DNA of 64,000 nucleotides from Streptomyces diacarni (GCF_003323715.1 NZ_QOIN01000043.1:1-64000), one strand, 5' to 3'; positions 8,319 through 17,896 are shown, counted from the first letter of the stretch. The notes: a model not told the origin generated them from the letters alone. A program made the numbers and translations.

Positions 8319-9682
8319 GCCTGGACCTCCGCGGGGTCGGTGGCGCCCTGGCCGTCGCCGCGCCGGGCGAGATCGGCGGCCCAGAAGCGGCCGTGTGGAT
8401 AGGTGTAGGCGGCGATCGACTCCGGGCTCATGGCTGCGGAGAAGCCCGGCGTGAGCGGCGCGGCGTAGTGCCCGTCCCGGATCACCACCGGGTCGCGGAA
8501 ATGCTCGTGCAGGTGGTCGACGTACTCGATGACCCGGTCCTCGGTCGTGCCCGACACCGCCACGAAGTCGAACATCGACAGGTGCTGCACCAGTTCGCAC
8601 AGGCCGACACCGCCCGCGTGCGGGCACACCGGCACACCGAACTTCGCGGCCAGCAGCAGGATCGCCAGGTTCTCGTTGACGCCGCCGACCCGGGCCGCGT
8701 CGAGTTGCAGCACGTCGATCGCGTCCGCCTGGAGCAGCTGCTTGAAGACCACCCGGTTGTGCACGTGCTCGCCCGTGGCGACCTTGACCGGTGCCACCGC
8801 GCGCCGGATCGCGGCGTGCCCGAGCACGTCGTCGGGGCTGGTCGGCTCCTCGATCCAGTACGGGCCGAACTCGGCCAGCCGGCTGATCCAGGCGATGGCC
8901 TCGGGCACGTCCCAGCGCTGGTTGGCGTCGATGGCCATGCGGAAACCGGGGCCGACCACCTCGCGGGCGGTGCGGCAGCGCCGGATGTCGTCCTCGAGGT
9001 CGGCGCCCACCTTCAGCTTGATCTGCCGGAAGCCCGCCGTCATGGCCTCCTCGGCGAGCCGGGCGAGCTTCTCGTCCGGATATCCGAGCCAGCCCGGCGA
9101 GGTGGTGTACGCCGGGTAGCCGCCGCGGTGCAGCTCCTCCTCCCTGGCCTCGCGGCCCGTACGGGCGTGGCGCAGCAGGTCGAGCGCCTCCTGCTCGGTC
9201 AGCGCGTCGGTCAGGTAGCGGAAGTCGATCTGGGAGACCAACCACGCGGGTTCGGCGTCGGCCAGCAGCTTCCACAGCGGCTTGCGCGCCTGCCTGGCCG
9301 CCAGGTCCCACGCGGCGTTGACGACCGCGCCGACGGCCATGTGCATGACCCCCTTCTCGGGGCCGAGCCAGCGCAGTTGGCTGTCCCCGGTCAGGGCTCT
9401 GCTCAGCGATCCCGGGTCCGCGCACACCTCGGCGACCGGCCGTCCGACCACGTGCCCGCGCAGCGCCTCGATGGCCGCGACCTGCACGTCGTTGCCCCGT
9501 CCGATGGTGAAGGTGAACCCGTGCCCGTCGAGCCCCTCACCGGCGTCGGTGCGCAGGACGACGTACGCGGCGGAGTAGTCGGGGTCCGGGTTCATCGCAT
9601 CGGAACCGTCCAGCTGCCTGGAGGTCGGGAAGCGGACGTCGTAGGTGTCCATCGCGATGATCCGTGCAACGTCTGCGGACAA
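8315..9682 (-). CDS. L-fuconate dehydratase (enolase superfamily)
   Basis: A 455-residue enzyme of the mandelate racemase subgroup, very similar in pattern to known fuconate dehydratases: [20 protein letters not shown] near the N-terminus, [17 protein letters not shown], and the barrel motifs KLK (Lys222, Lys224), DANQRW (Asp252), IEEPTSPDD (Glu278), TGEH (Glu305) and CPHAGG (His355). It removes water from L-fuconate to give 2-keto-3-deoxy-L-fuconate. The start is taken as TTG 9682, with AGGA six bases upstream, which gives the N-terminus expected for the family; the longer open frame upstream is promoter DNA. It is the first gene of the six-gene minus-strand fucose operon and overlaps the SDR start. 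Confidence 0.93.
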   Translation of the reverse strand: MSADVARIIAMDTYDVRFPTSRQLDGSDAMNPDPDYSAAYVVLRTDAGEGLDGHGFTFTIGRGNDVQVAAIEALRGHVVGRPVAEVCADPGSLSRALTGDSQLRWLGPEKGVMHMAVGAVVNAAWDLAARQARKPLWKLLADAEPAWLVSQIDFRYLTDALTEQEALDLLRHARTGREAREEELHRGGYPAYTTSPGWLGYPDEKLARLAEEAMTAGFRQIKLKVGADLEDDIRRCRTAREVVGPGFRMAIDANQRWDVPEAIAWISRLAEFGPYWIEEPTSPDDVLGHAAIRRAVAPVKVATGEHVHNRVVFKQLLQADAIDVLQLDAARVGGVNENLAILLLAAKFGVPVCPHAGGVGLCELVQHLSMFDFVAVSGTTEDRVIEYVDHLHEHFRDPVVIRDGHYAAPLTPGFSAAMSPESIAAYTYPHGRFWAADLARRGDGQGATDPAEVQA

Positions 9683-9751
9683 CTGGGTTCCTTTCGCAGC
9701 CTGCCCCGCGGCGGCGCCACCGTTGCGTCGAGGGAGCATCCAACGCCTCAG

Positions 9752-9823
9752 AGATCGGATGACTGAACGACCGAGTCGACAGTATTCCCGGGCGACCGAG
9801 CCGCGCAAGGAAAGATCGGATCT
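9752..9823 (-). promoter_or_regulatory. Putative operator region of the fucose operon
   Basis: The gap 9683-9980 lies upstream of the dehydratase. It holds ATCGGATGACTG at 9754-9765, an exact 12-base match to a site upstream of the fucosidase gene (12518-12529), and a palindrome AGATC-G-GATCT at 9813-9823. The ATCGGAT core is thus present in related form three times in the fucose region. This would suit a shared regulator, but no regulator gene sits next to the operon. Confidence 0.5.
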
Positions 9824-9928
9824 CTTTTCGCGCCACTCGGTACCGAGGTGCGCGGGGCCTGCGCCGCTTGCGGGGCTCGTGCGCTGATTCCCCTGCGTGT
9901 GCGCTGAGCGCCGCTGAGTGCGTTGGGT

Positions 9929-9944
9929 CCGCTCCGCGGAGCGG
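9929..9944 (-). terminator. Palindrome after the fucosidase gene, possible terminator
   Basis: CCGCTCCGCGGAGCGG is a perfect 16-base self-complementary sequence 37 bases beyond the fucosidase stop. There is no T-run, as is common in this GC-rich group, so the terminator role is tentative. Confidence 0.4.
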
Positions 9945-9980
9945 CGCGCACCCGGCGCCTCGAGTCCTCCCGCACCGCGT

Positions 9981-12464
9981 TCAGGGCCGCAGGGTGACGA
10001 CCCCGCCGTCCGGAAGGGTCACCTCCCTTCGCCGGCCCTCCGCCACCACCGTCACCCGGGCTCCCGCCGCACCGTGGAGAGTCGCCTCGGTGAAAGCGCC
10101 CCGCGCCCATGCCAGATCGAGCCGCAGCCCGCCGCGCAGCCCGATGCCGGTGACGCGTCCCGCCTCCGCCCACGCGTCCGGCAGCGCAGGCAGCAGTTCG
10201 ACATGCCCTGGGCGCGACTGGGCGAGCATCTCGATCATCGCCACCGGCGTGCCGAAGTTGGCGTCGATCTGGAACACCGAGGCGGAGCCGGAGAGCCGGT
10301 ACATGTCGAACATGTTGATGCCGGAGCCGTTGCCGTGGTCCACCGAAGGCCTCATGACCGTCCGCACCAACCGGTACGCCTTCTCCGCGTCCCCCAGCCG
10401 GGCCCAGCACATGGCACGCCAGGCGCACGCCCAGCCGTAGCTCTCCATCCCGCGCGCGGTGAGCAGCTTCCTGACCCCGTCGAGCAGCTCGGCGGGTGAG
10501 TCCTCGACGGTGATCCTGTCCCCGGGGAAGAGGCCGACCAGCGGGGAGAGATGGCGGTGCTCCTTCTCCCCCAGGTTCTCCTCGGACATCCACTCCTTCA
10601 GCCATCCGGTGGTGGAGCTGACGCCCGGCAGGTGGAGCCGGGAGCGCAACCCGGCGACGGTGCGGGCGAACGCGGCGTCCCTGCCGAGCTCGTCCGCCGC
10701 GGCGCCGTAGTTGCCGAACAGCTGCCACAGCAGCTCCTGCGCGTAGGTGATGCCGCGTGCGTTCTGGGGGCCGTGCTCGGGTGACCAGTCGTGGTCGTCA
10801 ACGAGGACCCGGCGCTCGCGCCCCGTGCCGGGGTCGGCGACCGTCACCTCGACGAGCCGCGCCTCCCAGAACTCGCACGCCCCCTTGAGCAGCGGGTAGA
10901 TCTTCTCGAGGTGCTTGGTGTCCCCGGTGTACTGGTAGTGCTCGTACAGGGAGTTGCACAGCCAGGCGTTGCCGGCCGGGTGCCACCTCCAGCCGTTGCC
11001 GCCGAAGATGTTGGTGGAGAAGGCCAGGGTCCAGCCCGCGAGCTTCTCCGAGGTGTTGCGGAAGGTGTTGCGCGGGTCTTGGAAGTGCTTTTGCGTCGTC
11101 TTCTCCCACACGGGCTGCTGGGCGAGGCAGTAGTCGGTGAAGGCGTCGAAGCACGCGCTCAGGCCCGCGCGGTCGGGCAGCCAGTAGTTCATCTGGACGT
11201 TGATGTCGGAGTGGTAGTCGGACATCCATGCCGGATCGTTGCGGTCGATCCACGGGCCCTGGAGGTTGACGGGCAGGCTGTCGCGGGAGCCGCAGATCAT
11301 CAGGTAGCGGCCGAATTGCAGGTAAGCGGCCTCCAGTTCGGGGTCGGGCGCGGCGTCCGTCCCGGCGGCTGCCGCGAGCCGGGCGGCCGTGTCCATGCCG
11401 CGCTGCTCGTCGGTGGAGGGGCCCAGGTCGACGCTCATCGCCTGCTGGAGGCGCTGGTGATCGGCGACGTGTGTGGCCAGCAGCCGCCGGCCGGGCGTGG
11501 CGGCCGCCGAGGCGGCCTTCGCGCGCGCCACCCGCAACGGGTCGAGGGACGCGTCCTTGAAGCCGGCCGAGGCGTCCGGCGCGTAGTTGGTGCCCGCTGA
11601 GACGACCAGGTTCACCTCGGAGCAGTCCTCGAAGGTGACCCGGTTCCCGGAGGCGGAGACCGTTCCGCCCGCGCCGACCGCCTTGAGCAGCGCCGCGTAT
11701 CCGAGCCCGTTGGCCAGTGCGGCCGTGAACCAGGTCTCGGCCGCGCCCGCGTCCGCGGACGTCTCCTCGTCTCGCGTACCGGCGAGGGACAGCTCGCCCG
11801 TGCAGCTGCCGCCGGTCTGGGTCAGCCGTATGACGAGCACGTCGTCCGGGTGGCTGGCGTATACCTCGCGCCGGTACGACGCGGTGCCCACCGTGTAGGT
11901 GGTGACGGCGAGGCCGTTGCTCAGATCGAGCGTCCGCCGGTAGTCCGAGACCGCTGACGCGGTGTGCCCGGGGATGTCGAGGTACAGCCGCGCCAGCTGT
12001 CCGAAGCTGCCGAAGGTGTCGGGCTCGTAGGGGAACTGGCCGTCCGGGCCGAGCGTGTCGTTGGCGCCTCCGCTCCACAGGGTCACGTCGGCGAGGTACA
12101 GCGCGTCGTGCGAGGCGTTCTGGGTCGTCAGGGCGCCCAGGCGTCCGTTGCCGACCGGCAGCCCCTGTTCCATGATCGAGGATTCGTCGCCTGGCGTCCC
12201 GTACCAGAGGGCCACGGCCTCCTCGCCGGGAACCAGGGCGGGCGACGGGGGCCGGTCGGCGGCGTACGCGGGACGGGAGAACTGTGGCAGGGAGGAGAGC
12301 GTGAAGGCCGCGCCCAGCGCGGCGGCCGTGCGCAGCAGCGCGCGCCGGGAGGTGCCGGTTCCCGGCGAGGGATCGGAGGAAGGCGAGGGAACGGAGGGCC
12401 GTGAAGGATCGGAGGAGTCGGAGTGACCGGACGAGTGGCCTGCGGAGGTGTGCGGGGGGATCAC
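9981..12464 (-). CDS. Secreted GH95 alpha-L-fucosidase
   Basis: An 827-residue glycoside hydrolase of family 95, which releases L-fucose from alpha-1,2-linked and related glycans by inversion. The N-terminus is Ser/Pro-rich followed by [20 protein letters not shown], a twin-arginine-like export signal. Catalytic landmarks of the family are [11 protein letters not shown] (Asn422), the general acid Glu563 in SPEHGPQ, and Asp734 in QIDANFGT. In the characterised Bifidobacterium enzyme, two Asn residues flank the water site; here the first of the pair reads as Asp420. The start is GTG 12464 with a modest AAGG upstream. The gene points away from the aconitase gene and lies just upstream of the fucose catabolic operon, so it supplies the sugar that the operon consumes. 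Confidence 0.93.
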   Translation of the reverse strand: MIPPHTSAGHSSGHSDSSDPSRPSVPSPSSDPSPGTGTSRRALLRTAAALGAAFTLSSLPQFSRPAYAADRPPSPALVPGEEAVALWYGTPGDESSIMEQGLPVGNGRLGALTTQNASHDALYLADVTLWSGGANDTLGPDGQFPYEPDTFGSFGQLARLYLDIPGHTASAVSDYRRTLDLSNGLAVTTYTVGTASYRREVYASHPDDVLVIRLTQTGGSCTGELSLAGTRDEETSADAGAAETWFTAALANGLGYAALLKAVGAGGTVSASGNRVTFEDCSEVNLVVSAGTNYAPDASAGFKDASLDPLRVARAKAASAAATPGRRLLATHVADHQRLQQAMSVDLGPSTDEQRGMDTAARLAAAAGTDAAPDPELEAAYLQFGRYLMICGSRDSLPVNLQGPWIDRNDPAWMSDYHSDINVQMNYWLPDRAGLSACFDAFTDYCLAQQPVWEKTTQKHFQDPRNTFRNTSEKLAGWTLAFSTNIFGGNGWRWHPAGNAWLCNSLYEHYQYTGDTKHLEKIYPLLKGACEFWEARLVEVTVADPGTGRERRVLVDDHDWSPEHGPQNARGITYAQELLWQLFGNYGAAADELGRDAAFARTVAGLRSRLHLPGVSSTTGWLKEWMSEENLGEKEHRHLSPLVGLFPGDRITVEDSPAELLDGVRKLLTARGMESYGWACAWRAMCWARLGDAEKAYRLVRTVMRPSVDHGNGSGINMFDMYRLSGSASVFQIDANFGTPVAMIEMLAQSRPGHVELLPALPDAWAEAGRVTGIGLRGGLRLDLAWARGAFTEATLHGAAGARVTVVAEGRRREVTLPDGGVVTLRP

Positions 12465-12509
12465 GGGCGCGTTCGCCTTCCGTCGGTCGGTGCTGACGCA
12501 CCGGAGAGG

Positions 12510-12529
12510 TCCGATACATCGGATGACTG
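12510..12529 (-). promoter_or_regulatory. Putative operator upstream of the fucosidase gene
   Basis: TCCGAT-AC-ATCGGA is a perfect 6-2-6 inverted repeat at 12510-12523. It overlaps the 12-base ATCGGATGACTG (12518-12529) that also occurs upstream of the fuconate dehydratase. It lies 46-66 bases before the GTG start, a fitting place for transcription control. It could also affect the divergent aconitase gene. Confidence 0.55.
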
Positions 12530-12741
12530 CCGACAGAGCTTAGGAAAGGGCAGCGCGGTGCGACAGGGTCCCGACCATGATTTTCCGGCCCGCGGCGTGC
12601 GCGCAGCGGTGTCGGGCGGAGATGTGACGCACGGCGCGTCCCCAGGGGTGATCGGGCGCGTGCCCACGGCGCGTGCGGGGTACTCGGCATCGGCCGGCCA
12701 CCGCCGGGCCGCGCGCACCCAAGAGCAAAGGAGGGGACGCC

Positions 12742-14700
12742 ATGCCCGCACACGGCACCGTCGCGCAGCGTCTCGTCGACACCCACCTCGTCGAGGGGAA
12801 GGCCGAGGCCGGCGAGGAGATCGGGCTGCGGGTCGACCAGACGCTGACCCAGGACGCCACGGGCACGCTGGTGATGCAGGAGCTGGAGGCGCTGGGCCTC
12901 GACCGGGCGCGGACCGAGGTCAGCGTCCAGTACGTGGACCACAACATTCTCCAGGCCGACGAGCGCAACGCCGAGGACCACGCCTTTCTGCGCTCCGCTG
13001 CCCATCGCTTCGGCCTGTGGTACTCCAAGCCCGGCAACGGCGTCTCGCACCCCACTCACATGCAGCGCTTCGGCGTCCCCGGGAAGACTCTCGCCGGATC
13101 GGATTCGCACACGTGTGCGGCCGGCTCCCTGGGTATGCTCGCGGTCGGCGTGGGCGGACTCGAAGTGGCGCTGGCGATCGCCGGGCGCCCCCTCTACGTC
13201 CGCATGCCGCAGATCTGGGGCGTACGGCTGACCGGCGAGCTGCCGCCCTGGGTGAGCGCCAAGGACGTGATCCTGGAGATGCTGCGGCGGCACGGCGTCA
13301 AGGGCGGCGTGAACCGGATCATCGAGTACCACGGCCCTGGTCTGGCCTCGCTGACGGCCATGGACCGCCACGTCATCGCCAACATGGGCGCGGAACTGGG
13401 CGCGACCGCCACGGTCTTCCCGTCCGACGAGGCCGTCCGCGCATTCCTGCGCGCCGAGGGCAGGGAGGCGGACTTCACCGAGATCAGCGCCTCCCCCGAC
13501 GCCGCCTACGACCTCGACGAGGAGATCGACCTGTCGGCGCTGGAGCCGCTGGTCGCCCAGCCCTCGTCGCCCGGCGACGTGGTGCCCGTGCGCCAGGTGG
13601 CGGGCGAGCCGGTCTCCCAGTGCGTCATCGGCTCCTCCGCCAATCCAGGGCTGCGGGACTTCGCGGTCGCGGCGGCCATGGTCAAGGACCGGCGCACCGC
13701 GGACGGCGTCAGCCTCGACATCAACCCCACCTCCCGCGAGATCCTCCAGGACCTCACCCGCTCCGGCGGTACGTTCGACCTGATCGCGGCGGGCGCACGG
13801 CTGCACCAGAGCGGCTGCCTGGGCTGCATCGGCATGGGCCAGGCCCCGGCCGCGGGCCGCAACTCACTGCGGACCATGCCGCGCAACTTCCCCGGCCGCT
13901 CAGGCACGGAGGAGGACTCCGTGTGGCTGTGCTCACCGGAGACGGCGGCGGCCTCCGCGCTCACCGGCACCCTCACCGATCCCCGCGACTGGGCGGCGGA
14001 AACCGGAACCGCCGCGCCCGCGCTCCACCTGCCCGAGCACGCCTCCGTCAACACCGGCATGCTGGAGCCCCCGCTGCCCGAGGAGAAGGCCCGGACGGTG
14101 GAGCTGCAACGGGGCCCGAACATCTCGGCGCTGCCCGACCTCGACCCCCTCCCCGACGCCCTGACGGCGCCCGTCCTGCTCAAGGCGGGGGACAACGTCT
14201 CCACCGACGAGATCTCCCCAGCCGGGGCGAAAGCGCTGCCCTACCGGTCGAACATCCCCCAGCTCGCCGAGTTCACCTTCACCCGGCTCGACGCCGAGCA
14301 TCCGCGCCGGGCCAGGGAGCACGACGGCTTCTACCTCGTCGTCGGCGGCGAGAACTACGGGCAGGGCTCCTCGCGCGAGCACGCCGCCATCACACCCCGG
14401 TACCTGGGCATGCGGGCCGTGGTGGCGCGCTCCTTCGCCCGCATCCACTGGCAGAACCTCGTCAACTTCGGTGTCCTCCCACTGGAGTTCGAGAACGGCG
14501 GCGACTACGAGCGCGTCCGCGAGGGCGACACACTCCACCTGGCAGACCTGCACGCCGCGCTCGCCCCCGACGCCGAACCCGTACTGCGGCTGCGCAACCA
14601 GACCCGCGACGAGGAGTACGCGGTAGGCCACCGTCTCTCCTCGCGCCAGCGCTCCCTCGTCCTCGCCGGTGGCATCATTCCGGCGCTGGCCACGGAGTGA
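12742..14700 (+). CDS. Aconitate hydratase, short Aquifex-type
   Basis: A 652-residue aconitase-family Fe-S hydratase, shorter than AcnA (about 900 residues) and matching the 'Aquifex type' putative aconitase group. The [4Fe-4S] ligands are visible as Cys125 in DSHTC and Cys359/Cys362 in SGCLGCIG. Other active-site motifs are NFPGRSG, GDNVSTDEISPAG and GSSREHAA in the swivel domain. ATG 12742 follows a strong AAAGGAGGGG ribosome-binding site; the frame is open further upstream but only in promoter DNA. It would isomerise citrate/isocitrate or a related hydroxy-tricarboxylate. It is divergent from the fucosidase, and nothing in the context ties it to fucose use. Confidence 0.88.
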   Translation: MPAHGTVAQRLVDTHLVEGKAEAGEEIGLRVDQTLTQDATGTLVMQELEALGLDRARTEVSVQYVDHNILQADERNAEDHAFLRSAAHRFGLWYSKPGNGVSHPTHMQRFGVPGKTLAGSDSHTCAAGSLGMLAVGVGGLEVALAIAGRPLYVRMPQIWGVRLTGELPPWVSAKDVILEMLRRHGVKGGVNRIIEYHGPGLASLTAMDRHVIANMGAELGATATVFPSDEAVRAFLRAEGREADFTEISASPDAAYDLDEEIDLSALEPLVAQPSSPGDVVPVRQVAGEPVSQCVIGSSANPGLRDFAVAAAMVKDRRTADGVSLDINPTSREILQDLTRSGGTFDLIAAGARLHQSGCLGCIGMGQAPAAGRNSLRTMPRNFPGRSGTEEDSVWLCSPETAAASALTGTLTDPRDWAAETGTAAPALHLPEHASVNTGMLEPPLPEEKARTVELQRGPNISALPDLDPLPDALTAPVLLKAGDNVSTDEISPAGAKALPYRSNIPQLAEFTFTRLDAEHPRRAREHDGFYLVVGGENYGQGSSREHAAITPRYLGMRAVVARSFARIHWQNLVNFGVLPLEFENGGDYERVREGDTLHLADLHAALAPDAEPVLRLRNQTRDEEYAVGHRLSSRQRSLVLAGGIIPALATE

Positions 14701-14865
14701 GACCCGTCCGACGACGCGGCCCCCATTCGTCGGCTCGCCCTCCTTCTTCCGGTTTTGTCGCCCAGCCGACGCGTGAACGGGCGACGAACCTCGCGGTATC
14801 GGCCATACGGGGCGGCGAACTGGCCGATGATGGGACCAGGTTGCTGTCTCAGAGAGGGGTTCCAG

Positions 14866-15690
14866 GTGAGCGGGGCGGGTCACACGGCACCGAAGCCGGG
14901 CACGAAGCCGCACACGGCGCGGCTGTACGACTATTTCCTCGGCGGAAAGACGCACTACGCCGTCGACCGGGAGGCAGCCGTCCCGGCGCTGAACGCGAAC
15001 CCCCACTCGATGGTCGCCGCGCGGCAGAACCGGGAGTTCATGCACCGCGCCGCGCTGTACGCGGTGAAGGAACTCGGCATCCGCCAGTTCCTCGACATCG
15101 GTACCGGCATCCCCACCGCGCCCAACCTGCACCAGGTGGTCCAGGAGGTGGCTCCCGAGTCCCGGATCGTCTACTCCGACAACGACCCCATCGTCCTGGC
15201 CCACGCCCGCGCCCTGATGAGCAGCACCTCCGAGGGAGCCACCGACTACATCGAAGCCGACGTGCGTGACCCGCGGACCATCCTCGATCACGCACACAAG
15301 ACGTTGGACTTCGAAGCGCCCATCGCCCTGTCGGTCGTCGCGCTGCTCCACTTCCTCCCCGACGAGGACGATCCGTACGGGCTCGTACGCCGGCTCGTGG
15401 CCCCGCTGGTGCCCGGCAGCGCGCTGATCCTCTCGCACGGTGCCCTCGACCTCGACGACGGGCGGATGGCGGCCCTCGCCGAGCACTACCGCCAGGCGGT
15501 CACGCCCACCCAGTTCCGGACCAGGGAAGAGACCGCCCGCTTCTTCGAGGGGCTCGACCTGGTCGCTCCGGACATCGCTCCGACCTGCGAATGGCGGATG
15601 GACCTGGAGCTCGGCCCGGTACGGCAGCTGCCCGGGACCGTCTCGGCCGCCGAGGCGGGCGTCTGGGCGGGAGTGGCCGTCAAGCACTGA
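14866..15690 (+). CDS. SAM-dependent methyltransferase, DUF574/Methyltransf_19 family
   Basis: A 274-residue Rossmann-fold methyltransferase of the actinomycete-expanded DUF574 group. The signature RLYDYFLGGKTHYAVDREA comes early. It is followed by RQFLDIGTGIPT (SAM-binding glycine loop), IVYSDNDPIVLAHA (acidic residue of strand 2) and IALSVVALLHFLPD (post-motif), with a C-terminal DLVAPDI strand. Start GTG 14866 is chosen over the longer frame because GAGAGGGG lies 6 bases upstream and the protein then starts directly before the family region. Substrate is unknown; many paralogues occur in streptomycetes. It is 165 bases after the aconitase gene and probably a separate unit. Confidence 0.85.
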   Translation: MSGAGHTAPKPGTKPHTARLYDYFLGGKTHYAVDREAAVPALNANPHSMVAARQNREFMHRAALYAVKELGIRQFLDIGTGIPTAPNLHQVVQEVAPESRIVYSDNDPIVLAHARALMSSTSEGATDYIEADVRDPRTILDHAHKTLDFEAPIALSVVALLHFLPDEDDPYGLVRRLVAPLVPGSALILSHGALDLDDGRMAALAEHYRQAVTPTQFRTREETARFFEGLDLVAPDIAPTCEWRMDLELGPVRQLPGTVSAAEAGVWAGVAVKH

Positions 15691-15815
15691 CCCCACTCCC
15701 CCACCGGCGCCCCGGCCGACCGGTCCGCGCCGGTTGACCAGTGCCCCGCCCTGCCCACACCGGCACACGGCACCTGCCGTGCGGGCCGGGGCGCCGGTGC
15801 GCATAGGCTCGGCGG

Positions 15816-16436
15816 ATGGCGAAGTACTTCGACGTGCATCCCGACAACCCGCAGCCACGCACCATCCGCACAGTGACCGACAGTATCCGGGCCGGCGCAC
15901 TCATCGCGTACCCGACGGACTCCTGTTTCGCTCTGGGATGCCAGCTGGGCAGCCGCGACGGCATGACCCGCATCCGGTCCATCCGCAACCTCGACGAACG
16001 CCATCACTTCACGCTCATGTGCCAGAACTTCGCGCAGCTGGGCCAGTTCGTCCACGTCGACAACGACGTGTTCCGCGCGGTCAAGGCGGCGACCCCCGGC
16101 CGCTACACCTTCATCCTCCCCGCCACGAAGGAGGTGCCGCGCAAGCTGCTCCACCCGAAGAAGAAGACGGTCGGAGTCCGCATCCCGGACCACGTGGTCA
16201 CCCAGACGCTGCTGGCCGAACTCGGCGAGCCGCTGCTCTCCAGCACCCTCCTGCTGCCCGACGAGGAGGAGCCGATGACCCAGGGCTGGGAGATCAAGGA
16301 GCGGCTCGACCACGTGGTGGACGCCGTGGTCGACTCCGGTGACTGCGGCACCGAACCCACCACGGTGGTGGACTTCTCCGGCGAGGCCCCCGAGATCGTA
16401 CGGCAGGGGGCGGGCGACCCCGCACGCTTCATGTGA
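15816..16436 (+). CDS. YciO-type Sua5/YrdC-family protein
   Basis: A 206-residue protein of the Sua5/YciO/YrdC fold. It has the N-terminal TIRTVTDSIRAGALIAYPTDS with the conserved YPTDS, RSIRNLDERHHFTLMCQN (KxR-like and S/H-FTLM elements), TPGRYTFILPATKEVPR and KTVGVRIPDH, plus the C-terminal PTTVVDFS typical of the YciO branch. Family members bind ATP and RNA; Sua5/TsaC makes threonylcarbamoyl-AMP for tRNA t6A, while YciO proteins have weak or uncertain activity in that step. The length and the KKKTVGVRIP motif favour YciO over full-length Sua5. It stands alone, followed by a hairpin terminator. Confidence 0.88.
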   Translation: MAKYFDVHPDNPQPRTIRTVTDSIRAGALIAYPTDSCFALGCQLGSRDGMTRIRSIRNLDERHHFTLMCQNFAQLGQFVHVDNDVFRAVKAATPGRYTFILPATKEVPRKLLHPKKKTVGVRIPDHVVTQTLLAELGEPLLSSTLLLPDEEEPMTQGWEIKERLDHVVDAVVDSGDCGTEPTTVVDFSGEAPEIVRQGAGDPARFM

Positions 16437-16457
16437 CCGAGACCGAGACCGAGACCG
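16435..16457. repeat. Hexamer tandem repeat GACCGA, about 3.8 copies
   Basis: GACCGA is repeated at 16435, 16441 and 16447 with a partial fourth copy. The array begins inside the stop codon of the YciO gene and runs into the following hairpin. It is probably a slippage product. Confidence 0.7.
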
Positions 16458-16478
16458 GGCCGGGCCCCCGGCCCGGTC
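16453..16478 (+). terminator. GC-rich hairpin terminator after the YciO gene
   Basis: GACCGGGCCGGG and CCCGGCCCGGTC form a 12-base inverted repeat separated by only two bases, so the actual stem is about 10-11 pairs. It starts 17 bases after the stop. There is no T-run, as is usual in this group. Confidence 0.55.
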
Positions 16479-16620
16479 CCGGGGAAATCGGTTGTACGGG
16501 CCACCGCGCCCTGCGAGCATGCGCGGCATGACCTCCGTCTTCCGCGTCCCGTCGTGTCACGCGTGTCACGAGGCGACACGGCGGGTGTGCAGAGGTCCGA
16601 CCGCCGCCCGGTAGAGGTGT

Positions 16621-16654
16621 CGAAGACACGTGCGGGTACCCCGAAGACACGTGC
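16621..16654 (+). repeat. Direct repeat CGAAGACACGTGC, period 21 bases
   Basis: The 13-base sequence CGAAGACACGTGC occurs at 16621-16633 and again at 16642-16654, exactly two helical turns apart, about 100 bases before the M24 peptidase start. Just upstream (16562-16580) is an inverted repeat CGTGTC...GACACG. The otherwise empty gap 16479-16753 could be a regulator-binding region for the peptidase gene. Confidence 0.5.
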
Positions 16655-16753
16655 AAGGCCTCGATCCCGCCCGCTCCGCCCCGGGGCGCCGTGTCGCGGA
16701 ACGACGGCATCCGTCCCCGGCCGCCGCGGCCCGAACGAACCCTGGGAGAAGCG

Positions 16754-17896
16754 ATGCACCACCGGACCGACACCACCACCGGATCCGACCAGGACCTCTA
16801 CCCGGCCGACCGTCTCGGCCACGCCCGTACCGCCGCCGCGAAGGCGGGGCTGGACGCCCTGCTGATCTCTCCCGGAGCCGACCTGCGGTACCTGACCGGC
16901 TACGACGCCATGCAACTGGAGCGGCTGACCTGCCTGGTCCTCCCGGCCGAAGGCCGGCCCTTCCTGCTGGTGCCCGCCCTGGAGGAGCCGGCCGCGCAGG
17001 CCTCACCCGCCGGAGCGCTGGGCGTGGAGATCCTCGCCTGGCAGGAGACCGAGGACCCCTACGGCGTCGTCGCCTCCCGGCTGCCCGCCTCGGCCACGCG
17101 CGTCGGCGTGGACAACCACATGTGGGCGGAGAAGACGCTCGCCTTCCGCGCCGCCCTGCCCCGAGCGGAGCAGGGGCTGGCCGGCACCGTACTGAGCGTG
17201 CTCAGGACGCGGAAGACACCGCGGGAGGTCTCGGCCCTGCGGCGCGCCGGGGCGGCCATCGACCGCGTACACGCCCGTATGGGGGAATGGCTGCGGGCCG
17301 GACGGACCGAACGCGAGGTCGGCCGGGACATCGCGACCGCGATCGCCGCCGAGGGCCATGCCCGGGTCGACTTCGTCATCGTCGGCTCGGGACCGCACAG
17401 CGCCAGCCCGCACCACGAGCTGTCCGACCGGGTGATCCAGCACGGCGACCCCGTGGTGGTCGACATCGGCGGCACCACCGCGGAGGGTTACTGCTCCGAC
17501 TCGACCCGCGTGTACGTGGTGGGCGAGCCGACCGAGGAGTTCCGCAGGCTCCACGACGTCCTCCTGCGCGCGCAGCGCGCACAGACCGAAGCCGTGCGTC
17601 CGGGCATCACGGCCGAGCAGTTGGACGCCGTCGGACGGGACCTGATCACCCAGGCGGGCTTCGGTGCGTACTTCATCCACCGCACAGGGCACGGGATCGG
17701 TCTGGAGAGCCACGAGGAGCCCTACATCGTCGCCGGCAGCCGGCAGCCGCTGGCACCCGGCATGGCCTTCTCCATCGAGCCCGGCATCTACCTGCCGGAC
17801 CGGTACGGCGCACGCATCGAGGACATCGTGGTGTGTACCGAGGACGGCGGGGAACGGCTCAACACCACTGACCGCGAACTGACCGTCCTGTCCTGA
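16754..17896 (+). CDS. M24-family aminopeptidase P-like metallopeptidase
   Basis: A 380-residue Xaa-Pro peptidase/creatinase-fold protein. The C-terminal pita-bread domain has all metal ligands: Asp237 (VVVDIGG), Asp249 (YCSDSTR), His313 (RTGHGIGLESHE), Glu342 (FSIEPGIY) and Glu356 (ARIEDIVV). The N-terminal creatinase-like domain includes LDALLISPGADLRYLTGYDA. Such enzymes remove N-terminal residues before proline and act on short cytosolic peptides. ATG 16754 follows GGGAGAAG and is preferred over an in-frame GTG at 16691 that lacks a ribosome-binding site. It is a single gene downstream of a repeat-rich gap. Confidence 0.88.
   Translation: MHHRTDTTTGSDQDLYPADRLGHARTAAAKAGLDALLISPGADLRYLTGYDAMQLERLTCLVLPAEGRPFLLVPALEEPAAQASPAGALGVEILAWQETEDPYGVVASRLPASATRVGVDNHMWAEKTLAFRAALPRAEQGLAGTVLSVLRTRKTPREVSALRRAGAAIDRVHARMGEWLRAGRTEREVGRDIATAIAAEGHARVDFVIVGSGPHSASPHHELSDRVIQHGDPVVVDIGGTTAEGYCSDSTRVYVVGEPTEEFRRLHDVLLRAQRAQTEAVRPGITAEQLDAVGRDLITQAGFGAYFIHRTGHGIGLESHEEPYIVAGSRQPLAPGMAFSIEPGIYLPDRYGARIEDIVVCTEDGGERLNTTDRELTVLS

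Noticed and set aside
10798..13806. Long minus-strand open frame of about 1000 codons across the fucosidase and aconitase genes
   Set aside because: It is a high-GC shadow: Arg/Gly/Pro-rich, with no motifs, and it overlaps two clear genes on opposite strands.
12423..15269. Plus-strand 948-codon frame overlapping aconitase and methyltransferase genes
   Set aside because: Arg-rich shadow frame; both overlapped genes have clear motifs and ribosome-binding sites in other frames.
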